Part shown: piece after piece, positions 21,385 to 32,749 of the stretch | How the letters are laid out: each line of letters opens with the position of its first letter | How positions within the stretch are numbered: position 1 is the first letter of the stretch | NCBI GenBank assembly: GCA_012845835.1 | Contig: JABAKD010000021.1 | Location: 10,899,199-10,963,198 of the forward strand | Direction: 5' to 3' | Source of the DNA: Undaria pinnatifida | Lineage: Eukaryota; Sar; Phaeophyceae; Laminariales; Alariaceae | Length of the DNA stretch: 64,000 bases | Position numbers and translations under genes: made by a program | Notes under the pieces: generated by a model | Databases searched by the model: none | What the model saw: the letters and a program-made list of their open reading frames with translations, nothing else | Told to the model about the DNA's origin: nothing

Positions 21385-23870
21385 GTTTCGACCCCCCCCG
21401 ATCCCTCTTGTTCAAGCGCCCCATCTGAAATCAAAATCTGCCAGAGTAGTAAACACAATCAGCCAGCTGATATCATCTCATTATCCATCTAGCCATCCAT
21501 GCCGAAGCTCCAACTCATCTCCGCCCTCCCCCCCCCCCCCCCGCCTCCCTTTGTTTCCCGCCCAGTTCGTTCAAACGCCCCACTTACAATCGAAATCGGC
21601 CAGAGTAATAAACACTTCTAAGCAATTGATATCGCGTCATTATCTTTGTAGCCATCCATGACGCAGCTTTCATTCATCCCCCCTCGCCCCCTCCAACGCC
21701 CCCTCCTTCCCCACACCCCGCACGATCGCCTAGATCCAGCACCGCGCGTATAGCAAGCCCCTACATATATGATTAATACCCGCGATCGGAGGATCACACA
21801 CAATGTTGCGAACATCAGTGTCGACCAAATCCTTGATCTCATAGCTGGAGTGTATTTCAATATTATATGTGACCTAACCCGCTTGCCCCTTCCCCCCCCA
21901 CCCCCCCCCACCCCCGCCCCATTTTTCTTTTTTCTTGCTCCTTCTCGCTTAAACGCCCCATCAATATTGAAATACGCCAGAGTAATAAACACTTCCACGC
22001 CCTGGACATCGCTTGGTTATCTTTTTAGAGCGGTCCATGCCGCTGCTGCAATTCCCACCCACCCCCGCCCCCAACGCCCCCTTCTTCCCCACCACCCGCA
22101 CCATCGCCTAGACCTAGCACCACGCGTATAGCAAACCCCTACATCTATGCGACCTAAAGCCCTCCCCCCCCGCCCCCCGCCTCCCCCGCCACATCCCCCC
22201 CCCCTCCCCCACAAGAAGGATTCATAGTTTCCACGCACAAGCTGACCTGCCCCACCCGTCCCCTCCCCCCCCTCCCCCCCTCCCGCCCCCCTTTTGATCA
22301 AAATTAGGCCCCCACGTCCTCAATAACTCCGCCCTCCCCTCACCGGATATTCGACTTACAGGATTCACTTGATAAACTGATGCATTTCCTTCCACAGCTG
22401 TCAGATTTTGTCCCCCTCAGAAACGGGTTTTATAGTTTCCGCGCACAGACTGCTTAACATCACCCTGTTGACCCTGATAGCTACACTACTGTAGTCGCAA
22501 GGGGAGTCGCCGACCTATATCCTTAATGAGGACACACAACCCGTGATACGCGCGATCGGAGTATCACACACAGCTTGCAAAGATGAGTTTCGACAAAATA
22601 TTCGATCTCACAGCTGGAGTGTATTTTCATTTGTATAATACTGTATCTTATCAATAGCTTCGCTATGTCGAAATCGCTTCGAACATGGTGTCGAACGTTT
22701 CGAGAAACATCGAAAAGTCAAGATTCAACACCTGGTGCGTTTCATCGGGAATTTCGGGTTGCATCGAATATCGACCAGTAAGTTTCGATCTGTCGTATCG
22801 AAAGTTTTCGGAGTTTATCGAAATATCGATCTTTCGAGACGAAGCATCGATTCTTTTCATTATATATATAGATAAATAACAATCAAAATACACTCCAGCT
22901 GTGAGATCGAAGATTTCGTCGAAGCTCATACTTGCAGGCAGTGTGTGATACTACTCCGATCGCGCATATTATACTTACTAGGTGTGTGTCCTCATTAAGG
23001 ACATGTCTGGTAGGTCGGTGACTCCCCTTAAAACTACAGTGTAGCTTGTGCCAGGGTCGACAGGGTGATGTTACCCAATCTGTGCACGAAAACCATCACA
23101 CCCGAGTTTGAGGGGGGGGGGGAATCTGACAGCTGTGGAAGGGAATGCATTAGTTTATCAAGTGTATCCTGTGAGTCGTACAACCGGTGAGGGGAGGGCG
23201 GGTATATTAAGGGCGTAGGGGCCGGGGTTTTAACAAGAGGGAGTGGGGGGGGGGAAAGGGGCGGGGCAACAATTTGTGCGCGGAAACTATTAATCTTTTG
23301 AGGGGACAAATCTGACGGTTGTGGAAGAAATGCATCAGTTTAACATGTATATCCTGTATGTCGTACAACCGGTGAGGAGAGGGCGGAATTTTCAAGGGCG
23401 CGGGGGCCGGGGCGGGTGGGCGGAGGGTTTAAAAAGGACGCGGGAGGGGGTGCGGGGGGCGAGGGCAACTCAATCTGTGCGCGGAAAGGGTGAACCCCTT
23501 GAGGAGACAGATCTGGCGGTTATGGAAGGAATGAATCAGTTTATGATGTATATCCTGTAAGTCGTACCACCGGTGACAGGAGGGCGGAGCTTTCGAAGGG
23601 GGGGGGGGGATTCCAACCGCTTTATGTCGCATAAATGCACACCAGGTAGGAAGTTACTTAAATACGTGTGGTGCTGGGTCTAGGCGATGATGCGGGTGGC
23701 GGGGAAGGAGGGGGCGGGGAGGGGAACGCTAACTTGACCTTGAATACCATATAATAAATTAATCGGAGCTACGGCATAAATGGCTTGAAAGGCAATAAGG
23801 TGATATCACCTGTCTGGTAGTGTTTGTTAATCTGGCAGATTTTGATTTTAGGTGGGGCGGGGGGGGGGGG
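21385..23870. mobile_element. large foldback (FB) element, inverted arms tip to tip
   Basis: A left arm (about 21390-22640) and right arm (about 22881-23865) are inverted copies around a roughly 240-base spacer rich in TCGA words. Outer ends pair: left has TTGTTCAAGCGCCCCATC and right reads ATTTTAGGTGGGGCG. Inner tips carry GATCTCACAGCTGGAGTGTA and its complement. Arms contain sub-repeats such as CCGGTGAGGGGAGGGCGGA, CAGATTTTGTCCCCCTC and CTAGGCGATGNTGCGGGTGG. No transposase frame is visible, so it is non-autonomous. Partial copies: 29150-29565, 55290-55625, 62695-63740 and many isolated tips. Confidence 0.65.
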
Positions 23871-24465
23871 GGGTTGTGTACGTGTGCGTGTCGGGGATGT
23901 ACTCAATTTGTGCATGACCGTAGTGGTTTTATGACCATAGACCCTCGCATCCCCACTATGCCGGGACGGAGCACGTCGGTTTTTCATCAACCAGGCAGAC
24001 ATTGCGTGCACCAAGCGCGAAGCTCCGTGAGGTGTTAGGCGAGTTGCATGAAACATCCTTCCAAGAACCGCTCGTAAGACGGACTTCGACACCTTGTGCC
24101 CACTTTCTTGCATATGGATGACAGCGCCAATGAGTTACTTTGATGTGGCCACTCCAGAGACAGCAATGGGTATTACTATGTAACTGCCCCGTGTGTGCCT
24201 TACCATATTCACACTACGTGATGCGATCATTCCCCTTGTGCGGAGTTAGGATTCTCCACCCCGTACAAAATGATCTCAACTCTATAACCATCACGGTGAC
24301 CGCCAAAAGAAGAAGAAAACAAAAATCGACGCCGTGGCTGTCTAGCTCACGCAGTGACTGGCATGGTTTGCAGCGTCGTTGCCAACCAACGCCGACCTCA
24401 AATAAATATATAATTTTTTGCGGCGTCGGTGCCAACCGAGGCCAACTATTATATATATATATTAA
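23870..24465 (-). mobile_element. R3 dispersed element, second long copy
   Basis: Homologous to 18905-19500 across its length with small indels, including GTACTCAATTTGTGCATGAC, GGACGGAGCACGTCGG and CGGTGCCAACCGAGGCCAAC. It abuts the outer end of the FB element, leaving only a G-run between them. Confidence 0.65.
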
Positions 24466-24569
24466 GGGGGGTAGTGGGGGTAGTGCGTCGGGGGGGGGGG
24501 GATACACTTAAGTGCCGTAGCGACGGTTTCAATAAGTACGAATGTCGAACTTTTGATTAATCACTTCGA

Positions 24570-25200
24570 GCTTGTGTTGCTCTACGTCCCCTGGTATCCT
24601 TACTTTATGTTCTCGTCGACGACCTGGTCGTCCGTTCCAAGTTACAACGATTGCGTACAAGTACAAGTTTTCTGTACGCCATTAGTTTTGATACATTGAA
24701 AGATCAGACATTGTGCACATATCGCATCGATCGTTTCCGCAACAAAAACTATCCCGGGACCCCCGTTTGGGGAAACCAGGGTACCTGGAAGTCGAGTACG
24801 ATAATTAAGCATTCAGAGGGTGGGGGGCGAAATTTATCGAATCCTTACCTTGTGCCAGGCAATGATTCAGGACGTGACTTCATGTCCATGTTCGCGGGGG
24901 AGATTATATCAACATGTGAAATATTGGACGTTCGACAGATCGTATCGAGAGAACTATCGTATCATATCAAGCACCGTTTGCCCTTCGTCCCCCGTGGCAG
25001 TCTCACCTTATCGTCTCGTCGACAACCCGACCGTCCGTTACAACGATGAGCAGTTGCCGGAAGTCGTCATCCTCTTCCTCCTTCCCAATAAAGTGCTTGC
25101 AAGGCAAAAACCGGAACAATTAGACAAGACCACACGCACAGAACGCATGGAAGGGAGGAACACAAGAGAAAGGCTGAAACCTCCAGCAGAATGCTAACAG
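24570..25200 (+). repeat. duplicated 70-bp segment around an open region
   Basis: Segments at about 24583-24653 and 24977-25047 are similar (CTCGTCGACGACCTGGTCGT against CTCGTCGACAACCCGACCGT, each followed by TTACAACGAT). A plus frame from 24820 to 25197 crosses the second copy and reads plausibly near SPYRLVDNPTVRYNDEQLPE. It could be coding debris, but no splice boundaries or family support it. Confidence 0.3.
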
Positions 25201-25254
25201 CAGGCATCAACGGAACAAATCGTGCAGACAGTCACACAGGACGCACGAAAAGTT

Positions 25255-25420
25255 AGGGACGGCTCACGCTGTCACTGCCGCGAGAACTAAGACGGCACGC
25301 CAGCTAGCGCTGGAATACGAATACCATTGAGCTGAATTGACGCACGGCATGCATAAAAATACGTGGAAGTGGGGTGAGCTTAAGCTTAATTTTGTCCCCC
25401 CATCCGCCGAAGGACAAAGA
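25255..25420 (+). repeat. R8 repeat, copy 1
   Basis: Shares GCACGCCAGCTAGCGCTGG, AAAATACGTGGAAGTGGGGTG, GAGCTTAAGCTT and CCCATCCGCCGAAGGA with 47095-47305. Shorter matches are at 30290-30365 (+) and 36500-36650 (-). The 47-kb copy ends in an A-run, so R8 may be a retroelement 3' end. Confidence 0.5.
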
Positions 25421-25649
25421 AAAAACAAATAAGGAAAGCAGGGACGTAAGAGAATGTTCAGACTGTCTAATATCATGCGCCCAGGCATGAAAGTACCAAT
25501 CAAGACAGACAACCACACAGGCAGGCAGGCAGTGCACGTGAAAGGAAGGAAATAACACGAGGGTTGCTAGGGGCGTGCGGGAGGGGGGGCATCGCGCACT
25601 GTTGAACAATCAGACTGACCATCACAGAGCACGAATCGAAGACAGACCA

Positions 25650-26100
25650 TCACACATCACGCGCTAAAGGCAGGAACCCAAGGGAGCAGGGAGCATTGAC
25701 GTGAGTGAGGGGAGGGGGTAGGGTAGGTGGCGCTGGGGGGGCGGATGTTTTATATCTTTTTTGCCCTGCTTGTGGCAAATATGTCATCATTGCCGCTGTC
25801 GTCCTTGCTGTGATCGTCATCGGAATAGCTTTTGATGCTATAGATCGCAAAACAACTTGGTACATACCACCCAGCAACTAAAACGACCGAAAACTATAAT
25901 AGCCACAACAAACCCAACAGCTATATACCAGGTATCAATCAACACCAACATGGAATACAAATAAACACCAACGAACACCAGCGCACCATCACCAACAGCG
26001 TCCTCAACCGCAGCTATTTTCAACCAGCACTATCAATACCACCATCAGCACAAATACTACCACCAATATTGAATATGGACGCTGCAGCCGACTAGCATCT
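25650..26100. other. no gene chosen; several short open frames
   Basis: Around 25750-25880 three frames look protein-like, including a plus-strand hydrophobic run reading VIIAAVVLAVIVIGIAF and a minus-strand Asp/Ser-rich run. They conflict and none has a full set of splice signals. From 25900 on, the sequence is ACC/AAC-rich. Confidence 0.25.
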
Positions 26101-26289
26101 GGTTGATTCGTAGTCACCACCCAAAGTAAACTAAGCGTCTTATTCTAGGCGCATGCGTGCAAATACAAAATGCGGCGAAACTTGGTTTGTTACCTCTCGC
26201 CGGTGTACTGTAAATTCAAGTTGTAACCAGCTTACCACCATAAATGTCGAGGAACGTTGCAGGGACAGTGCCTCGGAACGAATCATACT

Positions 26290-26510
26290 GTGTAAACCAA
26301 CACCGATGTCAACACATCAACATTGGCACCACCAACACAAACTACAATATCTCCGACACCGCCACCGCAACCAACACTAACAGCATCACCACCACCACCA
26401 CCACCCACACCAACACTGCCTACAGCGTCCACAAAACCAACACCGACCCCAGCTCCAAACACCATCAAAAACAGAACCAACGAGACCAGCACCATGGCAC
26501 GCCGCTCTCA
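26290..26510 (+). repeat. ACC/CAC-rich triplet tract
   Basis: Runs of CACCAACAC and CACCACCACC words dominate, giving Thr/Pro/His-rich plus frames and Val/Gly-rich minus frames. Treated as simple-sequence DNA. Confidence 0.6.
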
Positions 26511-26574
26511 AATCCACGTTGAGAAATAATCTACACCAACGCTAGAAACACCAACATCAATACGCACCATTATC

Positions 26575-26643
26575 GCGTCCATGGCATTCAGCTTTGCGTC
26601 GAGCTTATCGTATGCTTCCTCCGCTCGTTCATTGATCTGCTCG
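26575..26643 (-). CDS. candidate exon, charged helix
   Basis: On minus, an acceptor GACGAGCAG is followed by 23 codons reading INERAEEAYDKLDAKLNAMD and ending before GTGCGT. The heptad-like spacing of Ala/Leu among Glu, Lys and Asp suggests a coiled coil. The exon ends in phase 0 and gene 1 exon 1 needs two preceding bases, so it cannot join that exon directly. It may belong to another gene, or reach gene 1 through an unseen exon. The opposite strand also reads open. Confidence 0.3.
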
Positions 26644-26906
26644 TCGGCAAGTTGGCAGGTTCGTCGGCAACAACGTTCGGGCCGAGGTAAACAGCACGGT
26701 ACACGGCACGGGGATTGGTTCGTGTTAAGGGCACAAATAGAAGGCAGTCGGGGGCGTGTTGGTTATGGAATACTGACGAGGGGTTTAATTCAATTGACTC
26801 TTTTGGGCCCATGTATATCGACTAACGAAAAGCAGGGCTTTTCGCCGGTCATCACTCGGCCCGCTAGTCGGATCAGGCGGTACAAAAAAAACAAGTGCGG
26901 ATCGAG

Positions 26907-26988
26907 CCGGGTCGGGTCGGGTCGGGTCGGGTCGGGTCGGGTCGGGTCGGGTCGGGTCGGGTCGGGTCGGGTCGGGTCGGGTCGGGTC
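26907..26988 (+). repeat. (GTCGG)n pentanucleotide array
   Basis: About sixteen near-perfect GTCGG units. Diverged GAGTCGAGTCGGG units follow to about 27031. A frame crosses it as a five-residue repeat on either strand and is not taken as a gene. Confidence 0.9.
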
Positions 26989-27039
26989 AGGAAGTGCTCA
27001 AATCTCATGGGTCGAGTCGAGTCGGGTCAGGAGGCTTTC

Positions 27040-27720
27040 AAACATCGCCGGCGGAACAAGGTCACCCTGGCACGATCCGACCCTCGAGTAAGAGATCTGA
27101 ACCGAAAACAAAAAACGATGATGGGGATGTTTTGAAGAATTTACCAGTAGCGTGAGCACGCAACAGCACGAGTAGGATCATGCTGCGCCCGTCCCGTACG
27201 AGTCTTTGAATTGTTGTCGATCGGACACCATGGTACATCATCGACAACCAGCAACGGCCGATGATGCCGTAATCGTCAATTTTCGTCGTTATTTTTTCCC
27301 CTACGGGAACTTCAGAGATAAAACTTGACGAATAACACTGACGAGCGAAGGGTCAGCCACACGAAGCTACAAGGGCTGCTAGCTTGACGCTGTTACGGTT
27401 GGAAACCCGTTTTGGGAAAAAATCACTTGGAATTAGAACAGGGACGGGTTTTGGCGCTCTAAAGGGGCGATTGCTTGAAGGCGGGACTCCAACGCAAGGA
27501 AGCCGCACGACACGCGCGTAGCATGAGCTAACTTTTGATGCGCACTCATGCTATGATGATGACATGCTATGATAATGACCACGTTTCTCGTTTGTTTTTG
27601 TCGCTATGCGTGGGGCCCCAACAAGATCAATAGCATCACTTTTCCTCTTGCTAGACATGTTTATGAGTAATGGACGCTCATTCTCATTCAACCTACACAT
27701 TGTCGGATGGCCAAAAATAA
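27040..27720. other. no gene recognised
   Basis: Only short frames and one duplicated phrase (GCTATGATGATGAC/GCTATGATAATGAC near 27550-27578). No dispersed-family match seen. Confidence 0.4.
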
Positions 27721-27724
27721 AATG

Positions 27725-28060
27725 TATGGTACTACCAGTAGTAGTGGTGCGGTAGTAGTAGCAGTGGTTGGTAGTGATGTGGTTGTGGTGATGGTGCTGA
27801 TGATGGCGGTGCGAGCGGTAGCAGTAGTAACATAACAGTTTTAAGACTAGTAGTGGTGGTGATAGTAGTGGTAGTAATAGCCGCAGCAGCAGTAGTAGCC
27901 CCAGCAGTAGTAGTATCAGTAGCAGTGGTTATACTAGTAGTTCAGTAGTGGTAGTGGTGGGGACGGTACAGCAAAAAAGTCAGCAGTAGTCGCAGCGCAA
28001 CTAGTAGTGGTAGCAACCGTAGAAGTAGTATAGAGAGTAATAATGGTAAGAGCAGTAACG
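27725..28060 (+). repeat. TAG/GTG triplet-rich tract
   Basis: AGTAGTAGTGG, GTGGTGATAGTAG and CAGCAGCAGTAG words fill this stretch with stop codons in the TAG frame. It is simple-sequence DNA. Confidence 0.7.
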
Positions 28061-28221
28061 GTGACATCGAGATAAACACGCATTCACGGGTTTTTTACAA
28101 ACTACTGCATGTTAGCGAAACATAGATGTACCACGCAGCTTGCACAGTTGAGTTGCAACCATTCAATAGGCCGTACTCACATCTGACGTTTTTCAACGTT
28201 GATGAAAAATGCGTAGGCTTG

Positions 28222-28646
28222 CATGTTGTTACTCGAACCGCAACATGTAACCGGCATACGAGACGTGTGGCCACCGCCAACTACGACGTGTGTATATCAT
28301 CACCCTGTTTTCGCTTTTCGTTATTGATTCTGGTCTATCTATCGAGCCGAGTGCGCAGTGATGCTGCCCCGCGGCTCCTGCTGAGTCCAGCAATGCAGTT
28401 TTTGGTGTTTGGGGAAGCTCGCGTTGTCGCGAAGACACCACGATTCGCCAACTCACCCAGAGCACCATACCCACACTCCCGAAATCAGCAGGAGCCCGGG
28501 GACAGCATCGCTGCACATGTGCCTCGCTAGAGAGACCCGCCTCCATAACAAAGAGAGCAATAAAGTGTTATCAGCCCCAGAGTCGGTGACGTTCCCATGT
28601 CTCGTATAATATTTCGTTTACATGTTACGGCTCGAGTAGCAACATG
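28222..28646. mobile_element. TIR element, about 425 bp, non-autonomous
   Basis: The left end (28222-28251) and right end (28617-28646) are imperfect 30-bp inverted repeats built on CATGTTGYTACTCGARCC and GYAACATGTAA. Each end is itself partly palindromic. The interior lacks a transposase frame. The right half (about 28480-28646) recurs at 37075-37252. Target duplication not resolved. Confidence 0.55.
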
Positions 28647-28718
28647 CATGTTACCCGCCGCCACATATTGGTATTGACCGTACTAGCGGCAAAGCCACGC
28701 CTCTAACCGTGGCGATAA

Positions 28719-28934
28719 GTGTGTGTGCCTAGAGTGGCTAGTTGGCATATGGACGGAACGCGAGATGCCTTCTGCAAACACATGACGTCAATCATTGATT
28801 GGTTCGCGATGTCGTCCACCTTTGTATCATTGGGAAGCAAGAAGGCATGCACTTTGTTCATCAATCCGATCACCCAGAGGACGAAGCAAGTCTATTGCAC
28901 GAAAAACGTTATACACATCCGCCCACGCCCTTGA
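28719..28934 (+). pseudogene. possible non-LTR reverse transcriptase fragment
   Basis: A 71-codon frame begins at GTG right after a TAA. It includes the run FCKHMTSIIDWFAMSSTFVS followed by LGSKKACTLFINP. The pattern (helix, then W, then K-x-x-x-L) resembles the region after the YADD motif in LINE reverse transcriptases, but the catalytic motif itself is not present. The call rests on pattern resemblance and is weak. Confidence 0.3.
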
Positions 28935-29149
28935 GATAACACGTCTCTCCGTTGTTTGTATTGCTGATGTGCTGCTGCTGGTAATGCTTGATGTCATGTA
29001 GCAACCGCGACAGACTCATGGAAGGCGAGGTCCGTTTTCTGGTTGTCGTAATGTACATTGCTTTTTGGAAAGAACATGCCTGGTGCTGCTGGTGAGGCCC
29101 GTTCTCTAGTCGTCGTTAAATGTGCGAGTTGCTAGTAATATAACACAGC

Positions 29150-29565
29150 CGTCAGATGTTGTCCCCCTCAAAAACGGCTTTTATCGTTTCCGCGCACATA
29201 TTGATTCGCCCCCCCTCCTTTTGAACCCCCCCGCCCCCTCTGCCCCTCCCATAATAACTTTGCCCTCCCCTCACTGGTTATAATAATTGCAGGATATTCA
29301 TGATAAACTGGTGCATTCCTTCTACAGTTGTCAGATATTTCCCCCCTTCAAAACGGGTTTTATAGTTTCTGCGCACAGATTGGTTAACATCACCCTGTTG
29401 ACCCTGGTACAGGCCACACTGTAGTTCTAAGGGGAGTCGCCGACCTGTGTCCTTATGAGGACACATACGCGCGATCGGGGCAACACACACAGCTTGCAAA
29501 GATGAATTTCGACGAAATCTTCCACCTCATACAGCTGGTGTGTACTTCATTTATTTATAATATTA
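29150..29565 (+). mobile_element. FB family half element
   Basis: Contains GATGTTGTCCCCCTCAAAAA, TTGCCCTCCCCTCACTGG, TGGTTAACATCACCCTGTTG, AGGGGAGTCGCCGACC and the tip GATGAATTTCGACGAAATCT. Compared with 22265-22640 it is a single arm without an inverted partner. Its tip is followed by AT-rich sequence. Confidence 0.65.
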
Positions 29566-29805
29566 ATATAATAGTAACGTCATAGCGGTAGAGCTAACGG
29601 TAAAAATGCAAGTAGCATCACTCTTCGTACTCCTGCTAGTGGTAGCAGTGGTGGTGGTTGGTAGAGTAGGTGTGCAATGTGCAATGTGCGTTGTGCGGAA
29701 GTGTATTTGACAAGTCTCCTGTGGAGTGGTACGCGAATCTCGTCCCTGCTAAAGCCAATGATGGGGGTTGGAAACCTCTCGAATAAACACTCGTTTCGAG
29801 AGGGA

Positions 29806-30012
29806 CTTTTTTTCTTGACAAGCGCGAGAGCGTGAGTTGCCATAAAAATCGATGAAAATCGACGAGCATGAAAAAGCTGAGAAGTGGCATGTACCCGGTG
29901 GGAGAAAGGGACGATACCTGTGATCACGGCCTGTCCAGAAGGTCGCTGAGGGTAAATAAAACCTCTGACCGGTTGACGTGGAGAGTAAAGGTGATGGTAA
30001 GAACAAAAAAAA
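29806..30012 (+). mobile_element. R6 dispersed short element, copy 2
   Basis: CAAGCGCGAGAGCGTGAGTT, ATCGATGAAAATCGACGA, AAAAGCTGAGAAGTGG, CGATACCTGTGATCACGGCC and GTGGAGAGTAAAGGTGATGG, ending in an A-run at 30005. It shows the uninterrupted form of the 40.8-kb copy. Confidence 0.55.
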
Positions 30013-30289
30013 CGTATCTGGTGGTCGACGGTGTCTACACCATAGACCAGAGATCTCCATGAGGGGATGGGATGCTGCGGGGAAGCATGGAGAGGAGCAT
30101 CAATCACACAAAGACAGACAAACACGAAGACACCATCATCAGCAGCAGACAGTGTTGCTTCGAGTAACATGGCTTGAGGGGAACGGGACGTAGTACTTGG
30201 GGGGAGGTTGATCCCCAGGAATCAGGTCGGGTTGACAGGTTCTCACGCCCCCGTAGACCACGGGTGCTGAGCTGCTTGATGTGGCCACG

Positions 30290-30560
30290 TTGAACGTCGG
30301 CAGAGACAGCTCGCGCTGCCGTCACCGTGGAAATCGAAGGACACGCCAGCTATTCTTGACAGCGCTGGATTTGGCGACTTCGATTAATATTGGGGGGTAA
30401 GTGGTGTAACTAATTGGTTCATTTTCATTTTTTTAGGGGGTTTGTCAATGAACTGACTTTGCAAAAAGAGGGGCGAAAAATGGAGTGAGGGTGGGGGGGG
30501 GTTCGTAAGGGTGGCTACGTCTGACTGATGCTATAGTAGTGGCTCCTGACGACAGTGGGG
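30290..30560. repeat. R8 fragment and unassigned sequence
   Basis: At 30305-30360 GCTCGCGCTGCCGTCACCGT and GGACACGCCAGCTATT match R8. The rest, including a G-run near 30490-30502, shows nothing I can name. Confidence 0.4.
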
Positions 30561-30675
30561 CCTACCACTTTTTCGAGACGATGGTTGATGCGATGTCAAC
30601 CATTTTAAGGTACCCTCCCTGACGGAGGAAAGGGACTTTGGAACTTTTTGGTGTTGGCGCCATCGCCCCCATCAC

Positions 30676-30778
30676 CCCATCATCATCATCATCATCATCA
30701 TCATCTTCATCTTCATCATCATCATCGTCATCATCATCATCATCATCGTCATCATCATCATCGTTATCATCATCATCG

Positions 30779-30810
<32 letters not shown>

Positions 30811-30832
30811 GTCATCATCATCGCCAGGGGGG
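30676..30832 (+). repeat. (ATC)n trinucleotide microsatellite
   Basis: About 150 bases of ATC with scattered TTC and GTC variants. The minus frame is a poly-Asp run and the plus frames poly-Ser or poly-His, all products of the triplet. Confidence 0.9.
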
Positions 30833-31103
30833 ATGTTCATAAAATCTGCAAATTTCATCCCGTCTCCTGCGATATTTTTGATGGGTGTTCATTCTTAATT
30901 CGTCGTTCGGAGTATATGATATCATCATGCTTCGCTTTTCACCCATGAGTAAACATTTCATAATCTGATTCTGATCCACACTGTGTCTGGTACAGCTGGA
31001 CATATGTTAATAATATTCTATTGAACGATGCCGATAGCGGTTATATTCAGGTACTACCTGTGTGTTCTTCACATGAAGCATACGAGCAGATATCACCGCT
31101 GCA

Positions 31104-32746
31104 TGTGTGTGTGTGTGTGTGTGTTCTTCACATTAAACCGTTCTTCTACTCGTCGACATCCAGCACACCCAGTGTCCGTACTGATTCTTCACCCTAGAAA
31201 GATCAGCTCTGTGGTCACAAGCCACGACACAGAGATAATGCATCGTAATGCATTCGACAACGCAATGTCATGCCCTAGTACTGGGTACGACAGGCACAAC
31301 ATACATACGTCAGCAACAGAAATACATTGGAAGAGAGAAATACGAAATAAACAAAAACAAAAACAAAAACAAAAAACAAAAACAAAATAAGAAAACAAAT
31401 AAAAACAAAGATAAAAATAAAACAAAAAATGAAACAAACAAAACGAAGGGGAAATCGAAGAAACAACCCAACCGGAGAGGAGAGCCAAAGCTCGGAAAAG
31501 AAACACAATAAAATGAAATAAAATAAATTAAAGTAAAACCAAAATAAGATAATCCGAACACGAGCCAAAAACCTGGACACGTTTGGCTCATGCTCGGGGT
31601 ATGTTTCTATCTCCCGTGCTTTGGTTCCCCTTTTTATTTATTTATTTATTTATTTTGTCTTGGTTTCTTTCGTTGTTTCTCTCTTTTACAAGGTATTTTG
31701 GTTTAATGAGAAGAACACAAAGGGGGGAGGGGGGGAAACAGGAAGAGTAGAAGGAAAGCCGTCCAAGGGAATGGGGGCAGGGGGGGCAACAGGAGGAATA
31801 GAAGGGAGACCGCGGTGGACGAAGGCAGGAAAGAGATGGCAGACAGGGTAGCAAGGTACCAGGCCGACTAGTAGGTACATAGCACCTTTCGTCTTTTTCT
31901 GGGGTATTTTTTTCCCCTTTGTTCCCTCCTTGCGTGTCCAGGTTTTTGGCTCGTGTTCGGATTATCTTATTTTGGTTTTACTTTACTTTATTTTATTTCA
32001 TTTTATCATGTTTCTTTTCCGAGCTTTGGCTCTCCTTTCCGGTTGGGTTGTTTCTTCGATTTCCCCTTCATTTTGTTTGTTTCATTTTTTGTTTTTATTT
32101 TTATCTTTGTTTTTATTTGTGTTTTTTGTTTTTGTTTTTGTTTTTGTTTATTTCGTATTTCTCTCTTCCAATGTATTTCTGTTGCTGACGTATGTATGTT
32201 GTGCCTGTCGTACCCAGTACTAGGGCATGACATTGCGTTGTCGAATGCATTACGATGCATTATCTCTGTGTCGTGGCTTGTGACCACAGAGCTGATCTTT
32301 CTAGGGTGAAGAATCAGTACGGACACTGGGTGTGCTGGATGTCGACGAGTAGAAGAACGGTTTAATGTGAAGAACACACACACACACACACACGCAAGGA
32401 GGGAACAAAGGGGAAAAAAAATACCCCAGAAAAAGACGAAAAGTGCTATGTACCTACTAGTCGGCCTGGTACCTTGCTACCCTGTCTGCCATCTCCTTCC
32501 TGCCTTCGTCCACCGCGGTCTCCCTTCTATTCCTCCTGTTGCCCCCCCTGCCCCCATTCCGTTGGACGGCTTTCCTTCTACTCCTCCTGTTTCCCCCCCT
32601 CCCCCCTTTGTGTTCTTCTCATTAAACCAAAATACCTTGTAAAAGAGAGAAACAACGAAAGAAACCAAGACAAAATAAATAAATAAATAAATAAAAAGGG
32701 GAGCCAAAGCACGGGAGGTAGAAACATACCCCGAGCATGAGCCAAA
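31104..32746. repeat. interlocked inverted repeats A-B-A'-B'
   Basis: Segment A (31104-31580) is inverted as A' (31933-32390). Segment B (31582-31938) is inverted as B' (32386-32746). The order A-B-A'-B' means each pair brackets one arm of the other. Identity is high by eye: A and A' share AAGATCAGCTCTGTGGTCAC and the distinctive C-A-A-A-A-C tract, and B and B' share GGTAGCAAGGTACCAGGCCG. The A end is a (GT)n run. Open frames here appear in mirrored pairs and are structural by-products. Confidence 0.85.
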
Positions 32747-32749
32747 ATG

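Noticed and set aside
26790..27155. Frames with five-residue repeats (DPTRP or GSGRV)
   Set aside because: They come from the (GTCGG)n array and appear on both strands.
30562..30858. 98-codon frame with a poly-Asp run
   Set aside because: It is a translation of an (ATC)n microsatellite; all frames across it are homopolymeric or two-residue repeats.
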